43,646 bases of DNA, taken from assembly GCA_964544765.1 (NCBI GenBank), contig CAZJDM010000015.1, positions 1 to 43,646 on the forward strand, in the 5' to 3' direction. Made by a program: the position numbers and the translations under genes. The number at the start of each line of letters is the position of its first letter. Position 1 is the first letter of the stretch. The notes beneath the pieces are model-generated. The model was not told where the DNA came from, searched no databases, and worked only from the letters and a program-made list of their open reading frames with translations. This DNA is from CAZJDM01 sp964544765. GTDB lineage: Bacteria > Bdellovibrionota_B > Oligoflexia > CAYFLR01. Below are positions 9,451 through 19,031 of the stretch, piece by piece.

Positions 9451-11709
9451 TTATACTTTGAGGTAATCAAAGATGATCTTTTTATCTTTGGTTTTAATAT
9501 TAACCTTTCCTCCCTTAGATAGTTTTCCAAAAAGAATTTCTTTGCTTAAAGGATCTTTTAATTTTTCCTGGATGGTCCTCTCCATTGGGCGGGCACCCAT
9601 AGTAAGGTGAAAACCTTCTTCAGCTAAAAGTTTAATAACTTCTGTAGATACATTCAAAGTGACTCGTTTGGGTTTTAATTGTGTTTTTAATTCGCCAATA
9701 AATTTATTTACTACTAACAGTATTTGTTTTTCTTTTAAAGGATTGAACGGAATAACTCCATCCAGGCGATTGATAAATTCCGGGCTGAAAAAACGTTTAA
9801 TCGCCTTGGAATCTATCCCTTTGGTTTGAGGACGGATATTAGCGTCTAGGGAGATAATTGATTCTCCCATCTCTCGTGAACCTGCGTTGGTGGTCATAAT
9901 GAGCACAGCATCGCGAAAATTAGTAATTCGACCGGAGTTATCGGTGAGTGTGCCGTGATCCATTACTTGTAACAGAATGTTGGCAATATCTATATGAGCT
10001 TTTTCCATTTCATCGAATAATACCAAAGTATGCGGATTTTGCCGGACTTGATCTGTTAAAAGCCCTCCTTGATCAAACCCAACATATCCGGGAGGAGAGC
10101 CGATCAACCTCGCCACACTATGTTTTTCCATGTATTCACTCATGTCAAAGCGAACAAAGTTACAATTGAGAAAAAGAGCTAATTGTTTGGCTAGTTCGGT
10201 CTTACCCACTCCAGTTGGACCGGTAAACAAAAATGATCCCACTGGGCTAGTTTCTCGTCCGATTCCGGCTCGATTCATTTGTATAACTGAAACTACTTTA
10301 TCAATAGCGTCATCTTGCCCAAAAATGACAGTTTTAAGTTGTTTATCTAATTCAACAATAGTTTGCTTATCTCGATTAACAGATTTAGTGGGAACACCCG
10401 TTATCTTGGCTAAGGTGTTTTCCAGATCTTTAATATTAATAGATACCTTTTTATTACCCTGTTTATGAACATTTACAAAGGCGCCCGCTTCATCAATTAA
10501 ATCAATGGCGCTGTCGGGAAGGGATGATTCTCTCAAGTGTCTGTAAGCTAGATCTACGGATGCCGCTACTGTTTTACTACTATAGGTAACATTGTGGTAG
10601 TTTTCAAAGACCTGTTTTAATCCTTTAATTATTTTAATACTTTCAGAACGGGTTGGCTCTTTAATATCAACACGCATGAAACGTCGACTAAAAGCCTTAT
10701 CTTTTTCAAATACGTTTTTAAATTCTTTATAAGTGGTAGCTCCAATACATCGAAGCTCCCCTGAGGCCAGTGCCGGTTTTAATAAATTAGAGGCATCTAC
10801 AGAGCCACTTTGAGTTGATCCGGCTCCGACTATGGTATGTATTTCATCAATAAACAATATGATATTTTCTTTTTCTTTGAGGCTATTAATCAATAATTTA
10901 AGCCGTTGTTCAAACTCTCCACGATATTTGGTTCCGGAAATAAGGGCTCCAGTATCTAAGGAGTAAATCTGAGCTTCTTGGAGAGTAGTAGGTACCTCAC
11001 CAGATACAATTTTTAGGGCCAGACCTTCTACTATTGCGGTTTTTCCCACTCCAGGTTCTCCAATCAGGATAGGATTGTTTTTGCGTCGTCGAGAAAGAAT
11101 TTGCGCTATACGCTCTATTTCTTTGGATCGGCCGATTAGGGGATCTATTTTTCCTTTATGGGCTAGTTGGTTAAGATCAATGCAAAACAGCGCTAAAGGA
11201 TCGTTGGTTTTGGTTCCGTTGGTTTGATTAATAGAAGATGGATCTTCGGATGAAAAATGCTCAAATGAAGGAGATTGAGGTACATTTTTACTGATCTGAT
11301 GACTTATAAAATTAAGTAGATCAAGGCGGGTACATTTTTGTTTTTTCAGAAAGTAAGCGGCAAAAGATTCCTGTTCTGAGATTAACTCAATTAGAACGCT
11401 TGAAGCTGTTAGTTCGTTTTTTCCGGAGGCGGTAACATGCATAGCGGCTCGATTTAGTATTCTTTGAAATGAGATGCTGGCGACAGGGATTATATCTTCC
11501 TTAATGGAGGGTAACTCGCTTAGGTATTTATCAAGATCTTTGGTTAGTTGTTCGATACTAATTGAACATCCCAATAAAATAGGTTTGGTCTCAGAGTTTT
11601 GGCAAAAGATTAATAATAGATGTTCAGGAGTAATATATTCGTGTTGTCTTTTTTGGGCTAATTCAAAAGACAGGTTGATACTGTTTTGCAAAGAAGGACT
11701 AATCATCAA
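9451..11709 (-). CDS. clpA: ClpA-type AAA+ unfoldase
   Basis: A 752-residue two-ring Clp ATPase that unfolds substrates, usually for ClpP, with ClpS as adaptor. The N-domain begins like other ClpA proteins (LAQKRQHEYITPEHLLL). D1 has Walker A GEPGVGKT near 220 and Walker B ILFIDEIHT; D2 has Walker A GPTGVGKT near 500, then LVLFDEMEKA. No long middle coiled-coil is present, which separates it from ClpB/ClpC. The position of the ClpP-docking loop (about 615-622) reads S-I-I-S-L instead of the usual S-I-G-L/F, so the canonical IGL/IGF tripeptide is not evident. The start overlaps the end of clpS by 11 bases, implying translational coupling. Two adjacent ATGs (11709, 11706) are possible starts. 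Confidence 0.95.
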   Translation of the reverse strand: MMISPSLQNSINLSFELAQKRQHEYITPEHLLLIFCQNSETKPILLGCSISIEQLTKDLDKYLSELPSIKEDIIPVASISFQRILNRAAMHVTASGKNELTASSVLIELISEQESFAAYFLKKQKCTRLDLLNFISHQISKNVPQSPSFEHFSSEDPSSINQTNGTKTNDPLALFCIDLNQLAHKGKIDPLIGRSKEIERIAQILSRRRKNNPILIGEPGVGKTAIVEGLALKIVSGEVPTTLQEAQIYSLDTGALISGTKYRGEFEQRLKLLINSLKEKENIILFIDEIHTIVGAGSTQSGSVDASNLLKPALASGELRCIGATTYKEFKNVFEKDKAFSRRFMRVDIKEPTRSESIKIIKGLKQVFENYHNVTYSSKTVAASVDLAYRHLRESSLPDSAIDLIDEAGAFVNVHKQGNKKVSINIKDLENTLAKITGVPTKSVNRDKQTIVELDKQLKTVIFGQDDAIDKVVSVIQMNRAGIGRETSPVGSFLFTGPTGVGKTELAKQLALFLNCNFVRFDMSEYMEKHSVARLIGSPPGYVGFDQGGLLTDQVRQNPHTLVLFDEMEKAHIDIANILLQVMDHGTLTDNSGRITNFRDAVLIMTTNAGSREMGESIISLDANIRPQTKGIDSKAIKRFFSPEFINRLDGVIPFNPLKEKQILLVVNKFIGELKTQLKPKRVTLNVSTEVIKLLAEEGFHLTMGARPMERTIQEKLKDPLSKEILFGKLSKGGKVNIKTKDKKIIFDYLKV

Positions 11710-12031
11710 TTACCTCGTTTAACTTACACTGTAGAGGAAAATTGTTTTCCTGTGCTTCGGTCACAACTTGTTCTACTTTAGTTTGAGCTATATCGAAAGA
11801 AAAAACGCCTGCTTCTCCTGAACCTTTTTCGTGGATTTGGAGCATAAGTTGATGAGCTTCTTCTACAGATTTGTAAAAATATTTCATAAGGATATGAACC
11901 ACGAATTCCATGGTAGTGTAGTCATCATTTAATAAACTTACACTGTATAATTTAGGTTTACGAACTTCATTTTCGATGTCTACACAAACATCATTTTCTC
12001 TTTCAATATCTGTTTTATAAGTGTCTGTCAT
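11699..12031 (-). CDS. clpS: ClpS, ClpA adaptor for N-degron substrates
   Basis: A 110-residue adaptor that binds proteins with destabilising N-terminal residues and delivers them to ClpA. The binding-pocket residues are present: N35, D36, D37, gatekeeper M41 and H67, almost at the numbering of the E. coli protein (N34, D35, D36, M40, H66). The first 24 residues are acidic and variable, as usual. GAGGTGA lies a few bases ahead of the ATG at 12031. It is the first gene of a two-gene operon with clpA, overlapping it by 11 bases. Confidence 0.97.
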   Translation of the reverse strand: MTDTYKTDIERENDVCVDIENEVRKPKLYSVSLLNDDYTTMEFVVHILMKYFYKSVEEAHQLMLQIHEKGSGEAGVFSFDIAQTKVEQVVTEAQENNFPLQCKLNEVIDD

Positions 12032-12159
12032 AATTAATTCACCTCAGATAATTAAAAGGACCACGAATTAAACATATATATACCATATTTTATAATAATA
12101 AAGCATTTTCATATACAGATAATATATAATTCTTAATGAATTGTAGAGTAAAATTGAGT

Positions 12160-12165
12160 TATAAT
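12160..12165 (+). promoter_or_regulatory. -10 element suggesting a leaderless mRNA for GYF_2 gene 1
   Basis: A perfect TATAAT ends eight bases before the ATG at 12174. Transcription starting the usual 6-8 bases downstream would begin at or next to the start codon. No Shine-Dalgarno is present. The paralogous gene at 39474 has the same arrangement. Confidence 0.45.
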
Positions 12166-12173
12166 AACCATAT

Positions 12174-13025
12174 ATGTCTAATTTTAGCTTAAAAAACACT
12201 GGACATGTCGTTAGTCCACCTAACGATGGGATTTATGTTAACCTTGGTCAAGGAGAGAACCATATAGGTCCTTTGAACCATAAGGAATTAAGAGATAAGT
12301 TTTTGGCCCATGAATTTAGTTTAGCTACATATGTCTGGTTTGAAGGACTAGGTGATTGGGTTACTATTGCTGAAATAAATGGTTTTGAGGATTTGGCCGG
12401 TCAGAGTGAATCTAATTTGGATTTATATCGTGATCCTGAAGAAATTTATCAAGATGATCAGGCAGGTGAAGAATTAATTGGAGTAGTTCCTGAAAAGCCA
12501 ACCATTATTGCCAGAATAAAGAGTTTTTTTTCCAGTTTAAGTTGGGGTTCAGAAGAATTATATAAAGGACCTAATGCTTTTTTGCCTCAAAAGTTTACTG
12601 AACAGCAGTTCATTAAACAACAACAAGAGGAAGAAGAAGAAGAAGAACTGGCCCGCCAAAAGGAGCTGGAAAGAGAACAAATAATTGATCGGGTAAAGCA
12701 ATTTCAAAAAGAACAGAAGATGGAGGGCCGTGGAACTAAGCCCGACTTTGATTCTAAAAAGCCTAATTTGAGGATTACTAAGGGTTTTGTTGATAGAAAG
12801 AAAAAAAACCGGTTAGATTTACTTTTTTTAGCCATCATTATAGGTACTTTAGCCTATTATAAACCATTTCTTACAGAATTTTATCGTGAAAAAGGAGGGT
12901 TTTCCGGAATTTGGTCCTGGTTTCAAGAGAGCGGTGGTTTCCCATGGCTTCTAGATAAATTTATCGAATATATTTTACATCTATGGAGTCAAGTTTCAAG
13001 TTATCTGGGTATTGCGGGGAACTAA
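12174..13025 (+). CDS. GYF_2-domain membrane protein, paralogue 1
   Basis: A 283-residue protein. Residues about 18-72 form a GYF_2-type domain (GIYVNLGQGE, then IGPLNHKEL and VWFEGLGDWVTIAEI), a fold that usually binds short Pro-rich or other linear peptides. A Gln/Glu-rich helical stretch (about 145-175) precedes a basic segment and one membrane helix at about 212-230. The last 55 residues are Trp-rich and may lie on the membrane. With no signal peptide, the GYF domain is probably cytoplasmic and tethered by the C-terminal anchor. A paralogue with the same order of parts lies at 39474-40208. The last 30 bases overlap the end of the opposite-strand kinase gene. Confidence 0.8.
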   Translation: MSNFSLKNTGHVVSPPNDGIYVNLGQGENHIGPLNHKELRDKFLAHEFSLATYVWFEGLGDWVTIAEINGFEDLAGQSESNLDLYRDPEEIYQDDQAGEELIGVVPEKPTIIARIKSFFSSLSWGSEELYKGPNAFLPQKFTEQQFIKQQQEEEEEEELARQKELEREQIIDRVKQFQKEQKMEGRGTKPDFDSKKPNLRITKGFVDRKKKNRLDLLFLAIIIGTLAYYKPFLTEFYREKGGFSGIWSWFQESGGFPWLLDKFIEYILHLWSQVSSYLGIAGN

Positions 13026-14993
13026 GCGAGAGATTACTTCTGATAATTCTGAACTGATGATATATTTTTCTAATATTCTATCTGCACCCCAATTAGCCGC
13101 TTGTTTTGGTGTTAACTCATTTTTTTCTGTCATTAAAGAAAAGGGGATCGGATCATCCATTTTACTTATCATATCAACCAATTCGATTCCTTCTTGGTGG
13201 GGAGAGTCTATATCGATCAAAGCTAAAGCAATAGGTAATCGTCGGATATAAAACATAGCTTCATATGAATTGTTGGATAGAACAAGATTATATTGTTTTT
13301 GTAGAGCCTTTTTAAGCAGTTTTTTGTATTCAGGACTATTTTCAGCAATTAAAATATGTGGTTTTTTGGGTTTTTTATATTTAGCCATTCTTGATTTGAG
13401 AAGTAACTTATCATACATTTTAAAAATTAGTTCATTCTTATCTAGAGGTCTATAGATAATATCAAATACTTTTCTTCGTATACTATCAGTATTGGCTAGT
13501 ATTTGTTGATTTACAATGGCCAAGAGGGGTATTTTTTGGGTTAGTTTTTCTTCTTGAAGCAGATGAAGAGTATCTAAGCCACGGCTGTGAGTCAACTCCA
13601 GCTCAACGTTTAATAGAATAATATCTGGTTGGTATTTTTGGATAACATTTAATGCTTCATGATCATTTGATGCTTCGTAGGTCGACATCTTGAGTTTAGA
13701 TAAAAGGTTCTTGATTTCTTGCCGGGATTCATGGTCATGATCAATGATCAATGCTCTTTTGTTTCTTTTCTGGGTTATCAACCATTTTTTTGGCTCTGTT
13801 GTCTTTTTATCTTTTATAACATAAGGTAAAGCAACGAAAAAAGTGGTGCCATTTTCATTTGACTCAAACCAAATATTACCTTTATGACTGTTGCAGATGT
13901 GTTTACAGATAGCTAGTCCTAAACCCGAACCGGTCCTTTGATCTTTTAATTTGACTTGCTCGTATTTATTAAAAATAGATGATTGTTTGTCTGAGGGGAT
14001 AGAGGCGCCATTGTTTTTAATGGAGAATAATAAGAAATCTCCTAGTCCATCTGTCTGGCGGTATCCGGTGAATGTGGAGGTAGCGATTTTAATTTGGCCA
14101 TCATCAGGGCTTGAATATTTGATAGCATTTAATAGAACGTTGGTTAAAACTTGTTGCATTCGATAATTGTCAGCAAATATATTTATTGATGGGAAGTCGG
14201 AATTAATAATTAAGGAAATACCTTTTTGTTTTAACAAAGGTGTTATTTGGTAAATACATTCTGAAAGTAATTTTTGAAAATCAAAACTTGAATAATGTAA
14301 TTTAATGTTATTTTCGATTTTAGATAGATCAAGAAGGTCGGAGATTAAATTAATAGCGAACTCGGTTTGTCGTTTCATAAGAAGTAGTATTTCTCTTTGA
14401 TCAGGATTAATTTGGCCTACCGTCTCATTCAATAATATTTCTGTGCTGGTCGATAACATACTAATGGGAGATTTTAAATCATGGGAGCAGATAGCTAAAA
14501 ATTCATCTTTGGTTTGATTGAGAGTTTTTAGCTTTTCCTGTAGACTATATAGATTTAGTCCATTAAGTACCAGAGATTTAGTTAAATCTAATTGTTCTTC
14601 AGCCTGGGTTTTGGTGAGTCCAAAGATTGATAAAGTATCAATCTTTGATTTACAATTTGTTAATAAAGTATTGCCGGTTAAGATGGCGATGATGTCTAAG
14701 GTGGAATCTAGTAGAGATTTCAACAGATTTTTTAAACCTTCAGGGTTTGATAAGCAGTATTTAATATTTAATCCTGAAATATCAACACCTTGATCGGATA
14801 TTTTGATTTTATCCGCGTCAGGGTACTTTTGGAGAGTATGGTTTAATGCTCTTTGCATGATCGCTTTGCTGGATAAAGATCCTAATGGATCAGAAATTTG
14901 TTGCCTGATATTATTGAGTATTTCTTCATAGAAGCGTAGAATATCTTCACTTTGCTGGTTTTCAGAATTTTCATTAGCATTCTTTGGTTTCAC
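12996..14993 (-). CDS. Soluble hybrid histidine kinase with two C-terminal receivers, the first degenerate
   Basis: A 665-residue protein with no membrane segment. Residues 1-150 are an unassigned helical input region. HisKA has CSHDLKSP with H171. The HATPase domain keeps the N box (NVLLNAIKY) and G2 (GSGLGLAI), but the G1 box reads NNGASI instead of DxGxGI, so the Asp that contacts adenine is replaced. Receiver 1 (about 413-535) has Asn at the acceptor position (N462, ILLNVE) and Arg for the conserved Lys (YRPLD), so it should not be phosphorylated. Receiver 2 (about 548-660) keeps D594/D596 and a possible Lys (ILEKY). Kinase activity is therefore uncertain. The start was chosen at the only ATG before the helical region; a GGAAATC stretch upstream gives a weak ribosome site. 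Confidence 0.88.
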   Translation of the reverse strand: MKPKNANENSENQQSEDILRFYEEILNNIRQQISDPLGSLSSKAIMQRALNHTLQKYPDADKIKISDQGVDISGLNIKYCLSNPEGLKNLLKSLLDSTLDIIAILTGNTLLTNCKSKIDTLSIFGLTKTQAEEQLDLTKSLVLNGLNLYSLQEKLKTLNQTKDEFLAICSHDLKSPISMLSTSTEILLNETVGQINPDQREILLLMKRQTEFAINLISDLLDLSKIENNIKLHYSSFDFQKLLSECIYQITPLLKQKGISLIINSDFPSINIFADNYRMQQVLTNVLLNAIKYSSPDDGQIKIATSTFTGYRQTDGLGDFLLFSIKNNGASIPSDKQSSIFNKYEQVKLKDQRTGSGLGLAICKHICNSHKGNIWFESNENGTTFFVALPYVIKDKKTTEPKKWLITQKRNKRALIIDHDHESRQEIKNLLSKLKMSTYEASNDHEALNVIQKYQPDIILLNVELELTHSRGLDTLHLLQEEKLTQKIPLLAIVNQQILANTDSIRRKVFDIIYRPLDKNELIFKMYDKLLLKSRMAKYKKPKKPHILIAENSPEYKKLLKKALQKQYNLVLSNNSYEAMFYIRRLPIALALIDIDSPHQEGIELVDMISKMDDPIPFSLMTEKNELTPKQAANWGADRILEKYIISSELSEVISRLVPRNTQIT

Positions 14994-15059
14994 CTTGATT
15001 TCCTTTCATTATTTTATAAAAAGCTGGATTTTTCTTCGTATACATGATTGAATAGACTA

Positions 15060-18000
15060 ATGAAGTTGTTGCCTTTAATCATTTGTATATTATTACCTTT
15101 ATCCTTCTCTTGTATAAGACTTTCAGTTTTTGATATTAAAAGTTTTAATTCTCACAAGCAGATCCGTTCTGATATAGTCAAAGCTATTCATAACTGGTAC
15201 CTTGAGGATCAAAGCTCCTTAGATATTTATCAATGTCAGGTTGCGCAGGGTAAAAGACCTCACGATTTGCAATATGTTATAAATTTGCAACGTCGTATTA
15301 ATACTATTAATAATACACTAAATCTGTGGCCTTTTAAACGAGCAAATAGAAACTCATCAATTCAGGAAAATACTTCTTGCCAGAGTGCTGGAGATCAGTC
15401 CACAAAAATAAGTCAGACTGATTTTATCAAAGCGGTCAACGGTATTAAGAGACAGGATACTTGGGATAGAATTTATGAATTTTATTGGAACGAAAGTTTT
15501 AGAGAATTGTGGCAGCAAACTTTATTAGCAACTTCCTCCAATGATCCCACTAAAACTGAGTATATATTTAGTCATTTCACCTTGGGATTTCTAGAAGGAA
15601 TTGCCCTAACGATTGATCGTTTAATTGTTTTGGCCTTGGGCGAAGATCTAAAAGATAATACCGTTATAAAACAAAGAAAAATAGAATTATATTCTCTGGC
15701 AATTAGACTAGAGAGATTATTAGATCGATTACCTTATGTACATTTTAAGGTATTTTATAAAATTAAAGATATTAAAGCGACTTTGCAACGAATTAAAGAG
15801 AAAATACAAGAGGATAAAGAAGAATTAATGCAGTGGGCCTCATCTAATAAGCACTGGAATCGAGCAGTTAGCCAGTCAGTGAGTGAAATTGATTTACCCC
15901 CCCCCTCTTCCTTTGGAGGCGATAAACCTTTATTAGTTTTAAATGACTCGGTTAATAAGATAATTGCGGTTTTACCCGCTGGTAATACGAGCTATAGGGG
16001 AGGTGACTTTTTTGACTTAACAATTCCTTTTTATCAATATAATGATGATCACCGAAATTTTCGAACTATGACTAATGTCGATATTGATATCAGAGTAAGT
16101 CAAAATTACTTTTATTTGATCAGAGCATCTCAGTTTGTGAAGTTATTTCCTATCTATCCGTATAATAGTTTGACTCAAGTGGAATATAATAGTTCTTATA
16201 AGCCTTCTGCAAATTCTGGTGATCACCACTTATGTAAAACGATTTTTTCTAATCCCGCTATTATGGGACAAACACATACTCCAGCAATGATCGTAAGCTC
16301 TTCTGGATCTGAAGAGAAAATTGAAACCAATATGGCTCACAGTAGTGGAGATCCAGCTATAAAAACTTCACTATTAATGGTTTCTAGAGAGATTTTGGAA
16401 GACACAGAAGGTTCTATTAAAATCAAACCTGAGATTATACGAATTCAGTTTAAAAATATTGATTTGACCTCACCTGTTTTCGATGGATTAGCTATACCTG
16501 AAAATGGTTCCACAATTGATTGTAAGGTACCGGATCCGTTTATAAAAGGTACTGATGGATTAAAAGTCCGCTTGTCACGCAAGGCCAGGTTTGTGGTTTA
16601 TGAGGACTTATTGACTGCAATGGTTGTAGATAGGTTTAATTATTCAGAATCGTTTGATTATGCTGAAGTAAACCAAAGATTGAATTCCTCTGATTTACCT
16701 ACTGTTTTAGGTTCATCTTTACCGACTATGAACCAATTTTCATCTTCTTATGTTACTAATACTTCTTTGGTCCTGGATCGAGGAACAGTGGTTGTTGTTG
16801 ATAATAGAAACGGAAAATCTATTAATCTGTCTCCCTCTATTTCCTTTTCTGATATGGTCCTTTCGCAGGCCAAATACCTTCAAATAGGGCCTGTTAGTTT
16901 AGTATGGTCCCAGTATAAAGTATCTGGTCAAGTTACCGCTGTGGTAAGTAATTTTGGATTTGTTGATTGTTTTTGGCTTTTTAAATCAGATACCAGACAA
17001 TGGGCAGAATATTCCTGTAAGGAATCAGAAAATCAATTGGCCCTAAACTATAATGCCACTCACAGCGCTGTTTCCTATGTTAATACAAGTCTGATTAATT
17101 CAGATGAAGATGAGGTTGAAGATATAGTGAGTATGGACCAGGATCAAGACAGATTAAGAAAATTTCTAGATGATAAAATGGCAGTGATTAGAGTTGTTTC
17201 GGCAGTAGATACCATAGATAACGTTTCTGCCGATGACCATCGCTATCCAGTAATGTTTGATTTTCAGTTAAACTTTAATAAGTCGTCTAGCGGAAATATT
17301 GGACAGGGTAGAAAAGACGATTTTTATTTACATAACCAGATTTTTCCAGAAAATGATGCCATATTTTTTCTTTCCGGACATTGGACCAGTAAAGAAAATT
17401 CATTGACGTTTTGGCATTTTCCTAAATCAGTTCAATATGTTGCACCTGAATTATTATTTCCTCAAATTAACTCTTTATTACCAGGGGATATTCTAGGTTT
17501 TGATTTTAGGAATCATAAAAAACGTGTTAACGAGGGGAGTTCTTTGCCTTCAATGTATCTGTCTTTAAAAGTACCTCCTCCCATGTATAGACTTTTGAAT
17601 TTACACCCGGTTAGCAAGAATTTTACTCGTCAGGATATTGAATTGCATTCGGAGGTTGAAAACAGATACCTCTTAACCCCTCAGTTTGAACCATTTTTTA
17701 ATGATATGTTGGAAAGGGCTGAACAAGAAGCCGGAGAGCAATGTGATGAAATTACCAAATCTCAAATTAAAATAGAGGCTATCGAATTATTTAAAGAACA
17801 AGAATCAGACTTCATATCAGAAGAGCGATTAGAAGGAATGGCCAGGAATGATAGCGGTTTCCTGGTTGATCATTATCCTAAGCTAAGAATAACTTCTGAT
17901 TCAAAAGAAGATACTGGTGCGGGTAATATTCGTATTTCTTTTACCGATACTACGGATGATGAAGATGTAACTATACTGTTAAGTAACCAGAGTGGGGGGA

Positions 18001-18974
18001 GTAGTTTTAATGATGTGAAGTATCATATCGAGAAAGCTAGAACAGAATTTATTGAAAAATATGTTAAGGAGCAAGCTAGTTATCATGCTAAGAGGATTAC
18101 TCATAGGAAAATTAAAAAAGAAACAGGGATGACCGGGTTTAAATCTCCCTCTGAGCGGGCTTTGATGAAAGCTTTGGATCAAGCTGATAAAGAAATTGAG
18201 AAAATTATTGGTGAATTACCTAGTCATCCTGCTAATGAGTTCCTTATGGATCCTAGTCTGAGTGAATCTGAAATTACCAAGAGGAAAAAGAAATTAAGAA
18301 CCGAAAAATATGAACAAATATTTAGAGAAATAGCTGTCAAAGCCTTTTATGGAGGAGTAGATCCATTTTTACTAGTTACTCTTATACCAGAGTTTGACAT
18401 GCAAGACTTGGGTACTGATCTCGTTTATACTCCTATAAAGAAAAATAAGGGAAACTTGTCGGTTGAAGATTTATATGAAGTTCAAGATCGCTTAGCGATG
18501 GGCTGTGTTAAGTTGCCGGAGATCCTTAAGGGAGAACCTGTGCCTCCAATTAATAAAGAATTGTGTAAAATGGTACATCTAGCTAATGACTATTCCTTTG
18601 ATGATCGAGTTTTTAAATTTAGAGGTGTACCGGAGGGATTTTATCGGGTAGTTATTTTATTTCCATTTGAAGGATATATTCAGAATAATGAGATCATGGA
18701 TTACCAAGTTTTTAGGCGATTTACTAATGAAACTGGCACCTTTACAGTTAATGATTCTGTTCGTGGTCCGAATTGGAACTTGCGAAAAGTACATGTAGGT
18801 GTATATCGAAATGTACTATTGATGAGAGGAAAAACCACCAATCTGTCGGTAAAATATAAATATGATTATATTCATAAAGCATATGGTAATAGCTGGGATT
18901 ATTCTCGTTTTATTATAAAAGTCCTCGATCCTGTCGAAATACTTGTCAGCACTGTTAAGCCATCTAAGAAGTAA
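15060..18974 (+). CDS. Very large lipoprotein, function unknown
   Basis: About 1304 residues. From the ATG at 15060 the protein starts MKLLPLIICILLPLSFSC, a textbook lipoprotein signal, so this start is preferred to an in-frame TTG at 15048. No catalytic motif or known domain was recognised. The first 290 residues look helical. The region to about 850 is Ser/Asn/Asp-rich with alternating hydrophobic residues, suggesting beta structure. Residues about 870-1110 are charged and helical, with a Glu/Lys-rich section that could be coiled coil. The C-terminal 130 residues look beta-rich again. It probably sits on the inner face of the outer membrane or at the cell surface. It is divergent from the soluble kinase and followed 57 bases later by the small Cys/His protein. 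Confidence 0.75.
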   Translation: MKLLPLIICILLPLSFSCIRLSVFDIKSFNSHKQIRSDIVKAIHNWYLEDQSSLDIYQCQVAQGKRPHDLQYVINLQRRINTINNTLNLWPFKRANRNSSIQENTSCQSAGDQSTKISQTDFIKAVNGIKRQDTWDRIYEFYWNESFRELWQQTLLATSSNDPTKTEYIFSHFTLGFLEGIALTIDRLIVLALGEDLKDNTVIKQRKIELYSLAIRLERLLDRLPYVHFKVFYKIKDIKATLQRIKEKIQEDKEELMQWASSNKHWNRAVSQSVSEIDLPPPSSFGGDKPLLVLNDSVNKIIAVLPAGNTSYRGGDFFDLTIPFYQYNDDHRNFRTMTNVDIDIRVSQNYFYLIRASQFVKLFPIYPYNSLTQVEYNSSYKPSANSGDHHLCKTIFSNPAIMGQTHTPAMIVSSSGSEEKIETNMAHSSGDPAIKTSLLMVSREILEDTEGSIKIKPEIIRIQFKNIDLTSPVFDGLAIPENGSTIDCKVPDPFIKGTDGLKVRLSRKARFVVYEDLLTAMVVDRFNYSESFDYAEVNQRLNSSDLPTVLGSSLPTMNQFSSSYVTNTSLVLDRGTVVVVDNRNGKSINLSPSISFSDMVLSQAKYLQIGPVSLVWSQYKVSGQVTAVVSNFGFVDCFWLFKSDTRQWAEYSCKESENQLALNYNATHSAVSYVNTSLINSDEDEVEDIVSMDQDQDRLRKFLDDKMAVIRVVSAVDTIDNVSADDHRYPVMFDFQLNFNKSSSGNIGQGRKDDFYLHNQIFPENDAIFFLSGHWTSKENSLTFWHFPKSVQYVAPELLFPQINSLLPGDILGFDFRNHKKRVNEGSSLPSMYLSLKVPPPMYRLLNLHPVSKNFTRQDIELHSEVENRYLLTPQFEPFFNDMLERAEQEAGEQCDEITKSQIKIEAIELFKEQESDFISEERLEGMARNDSGFLVDHYPKLRITSDSKEDTGAGNIRISFTDTTDDEDVTILLSNQSGGSSFNDVKYHIEKARTEFIEKYVKEQASYHAKRITHRKIKKETGMTGFKSPSERALMKALDQADKEIEKIIGELPSHPANEFLMDPSLSESEITKRKKKLRTEKYEQIFREIAVKAFYGGVDPFLLVTLIPEFDMQDLGTDLVYTPIKKNKGNLSVEDLYEVQDRLAMGCVKLPEILKGEPVPPINKELCKMVHLANDYSFDDRVFKFRGVPEGFYRVVILFPFEGYIQNNEIMDYQVFRRFTNETGTFTVNDSVRGPNWNLRKVHVGVYRNVLLMRGKTTNLSVKYKYDYIHKAYGNSWDYSRFIIKVLDPVEILVSTVKPSKK

Positions 18975-19031
18975 ATAATAAATCAAGTTTTTTAAAAATT
19001 AGCCGACAAATAGACTAAGGCATTAAAGCTA

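Noticed and set aside
10130..10468. A 112-codon open frame opposite clpA
   Set aside because: It lies wholly inside a strongly conserved gene on the other strand and shows no ribosome site or recognisable protein.
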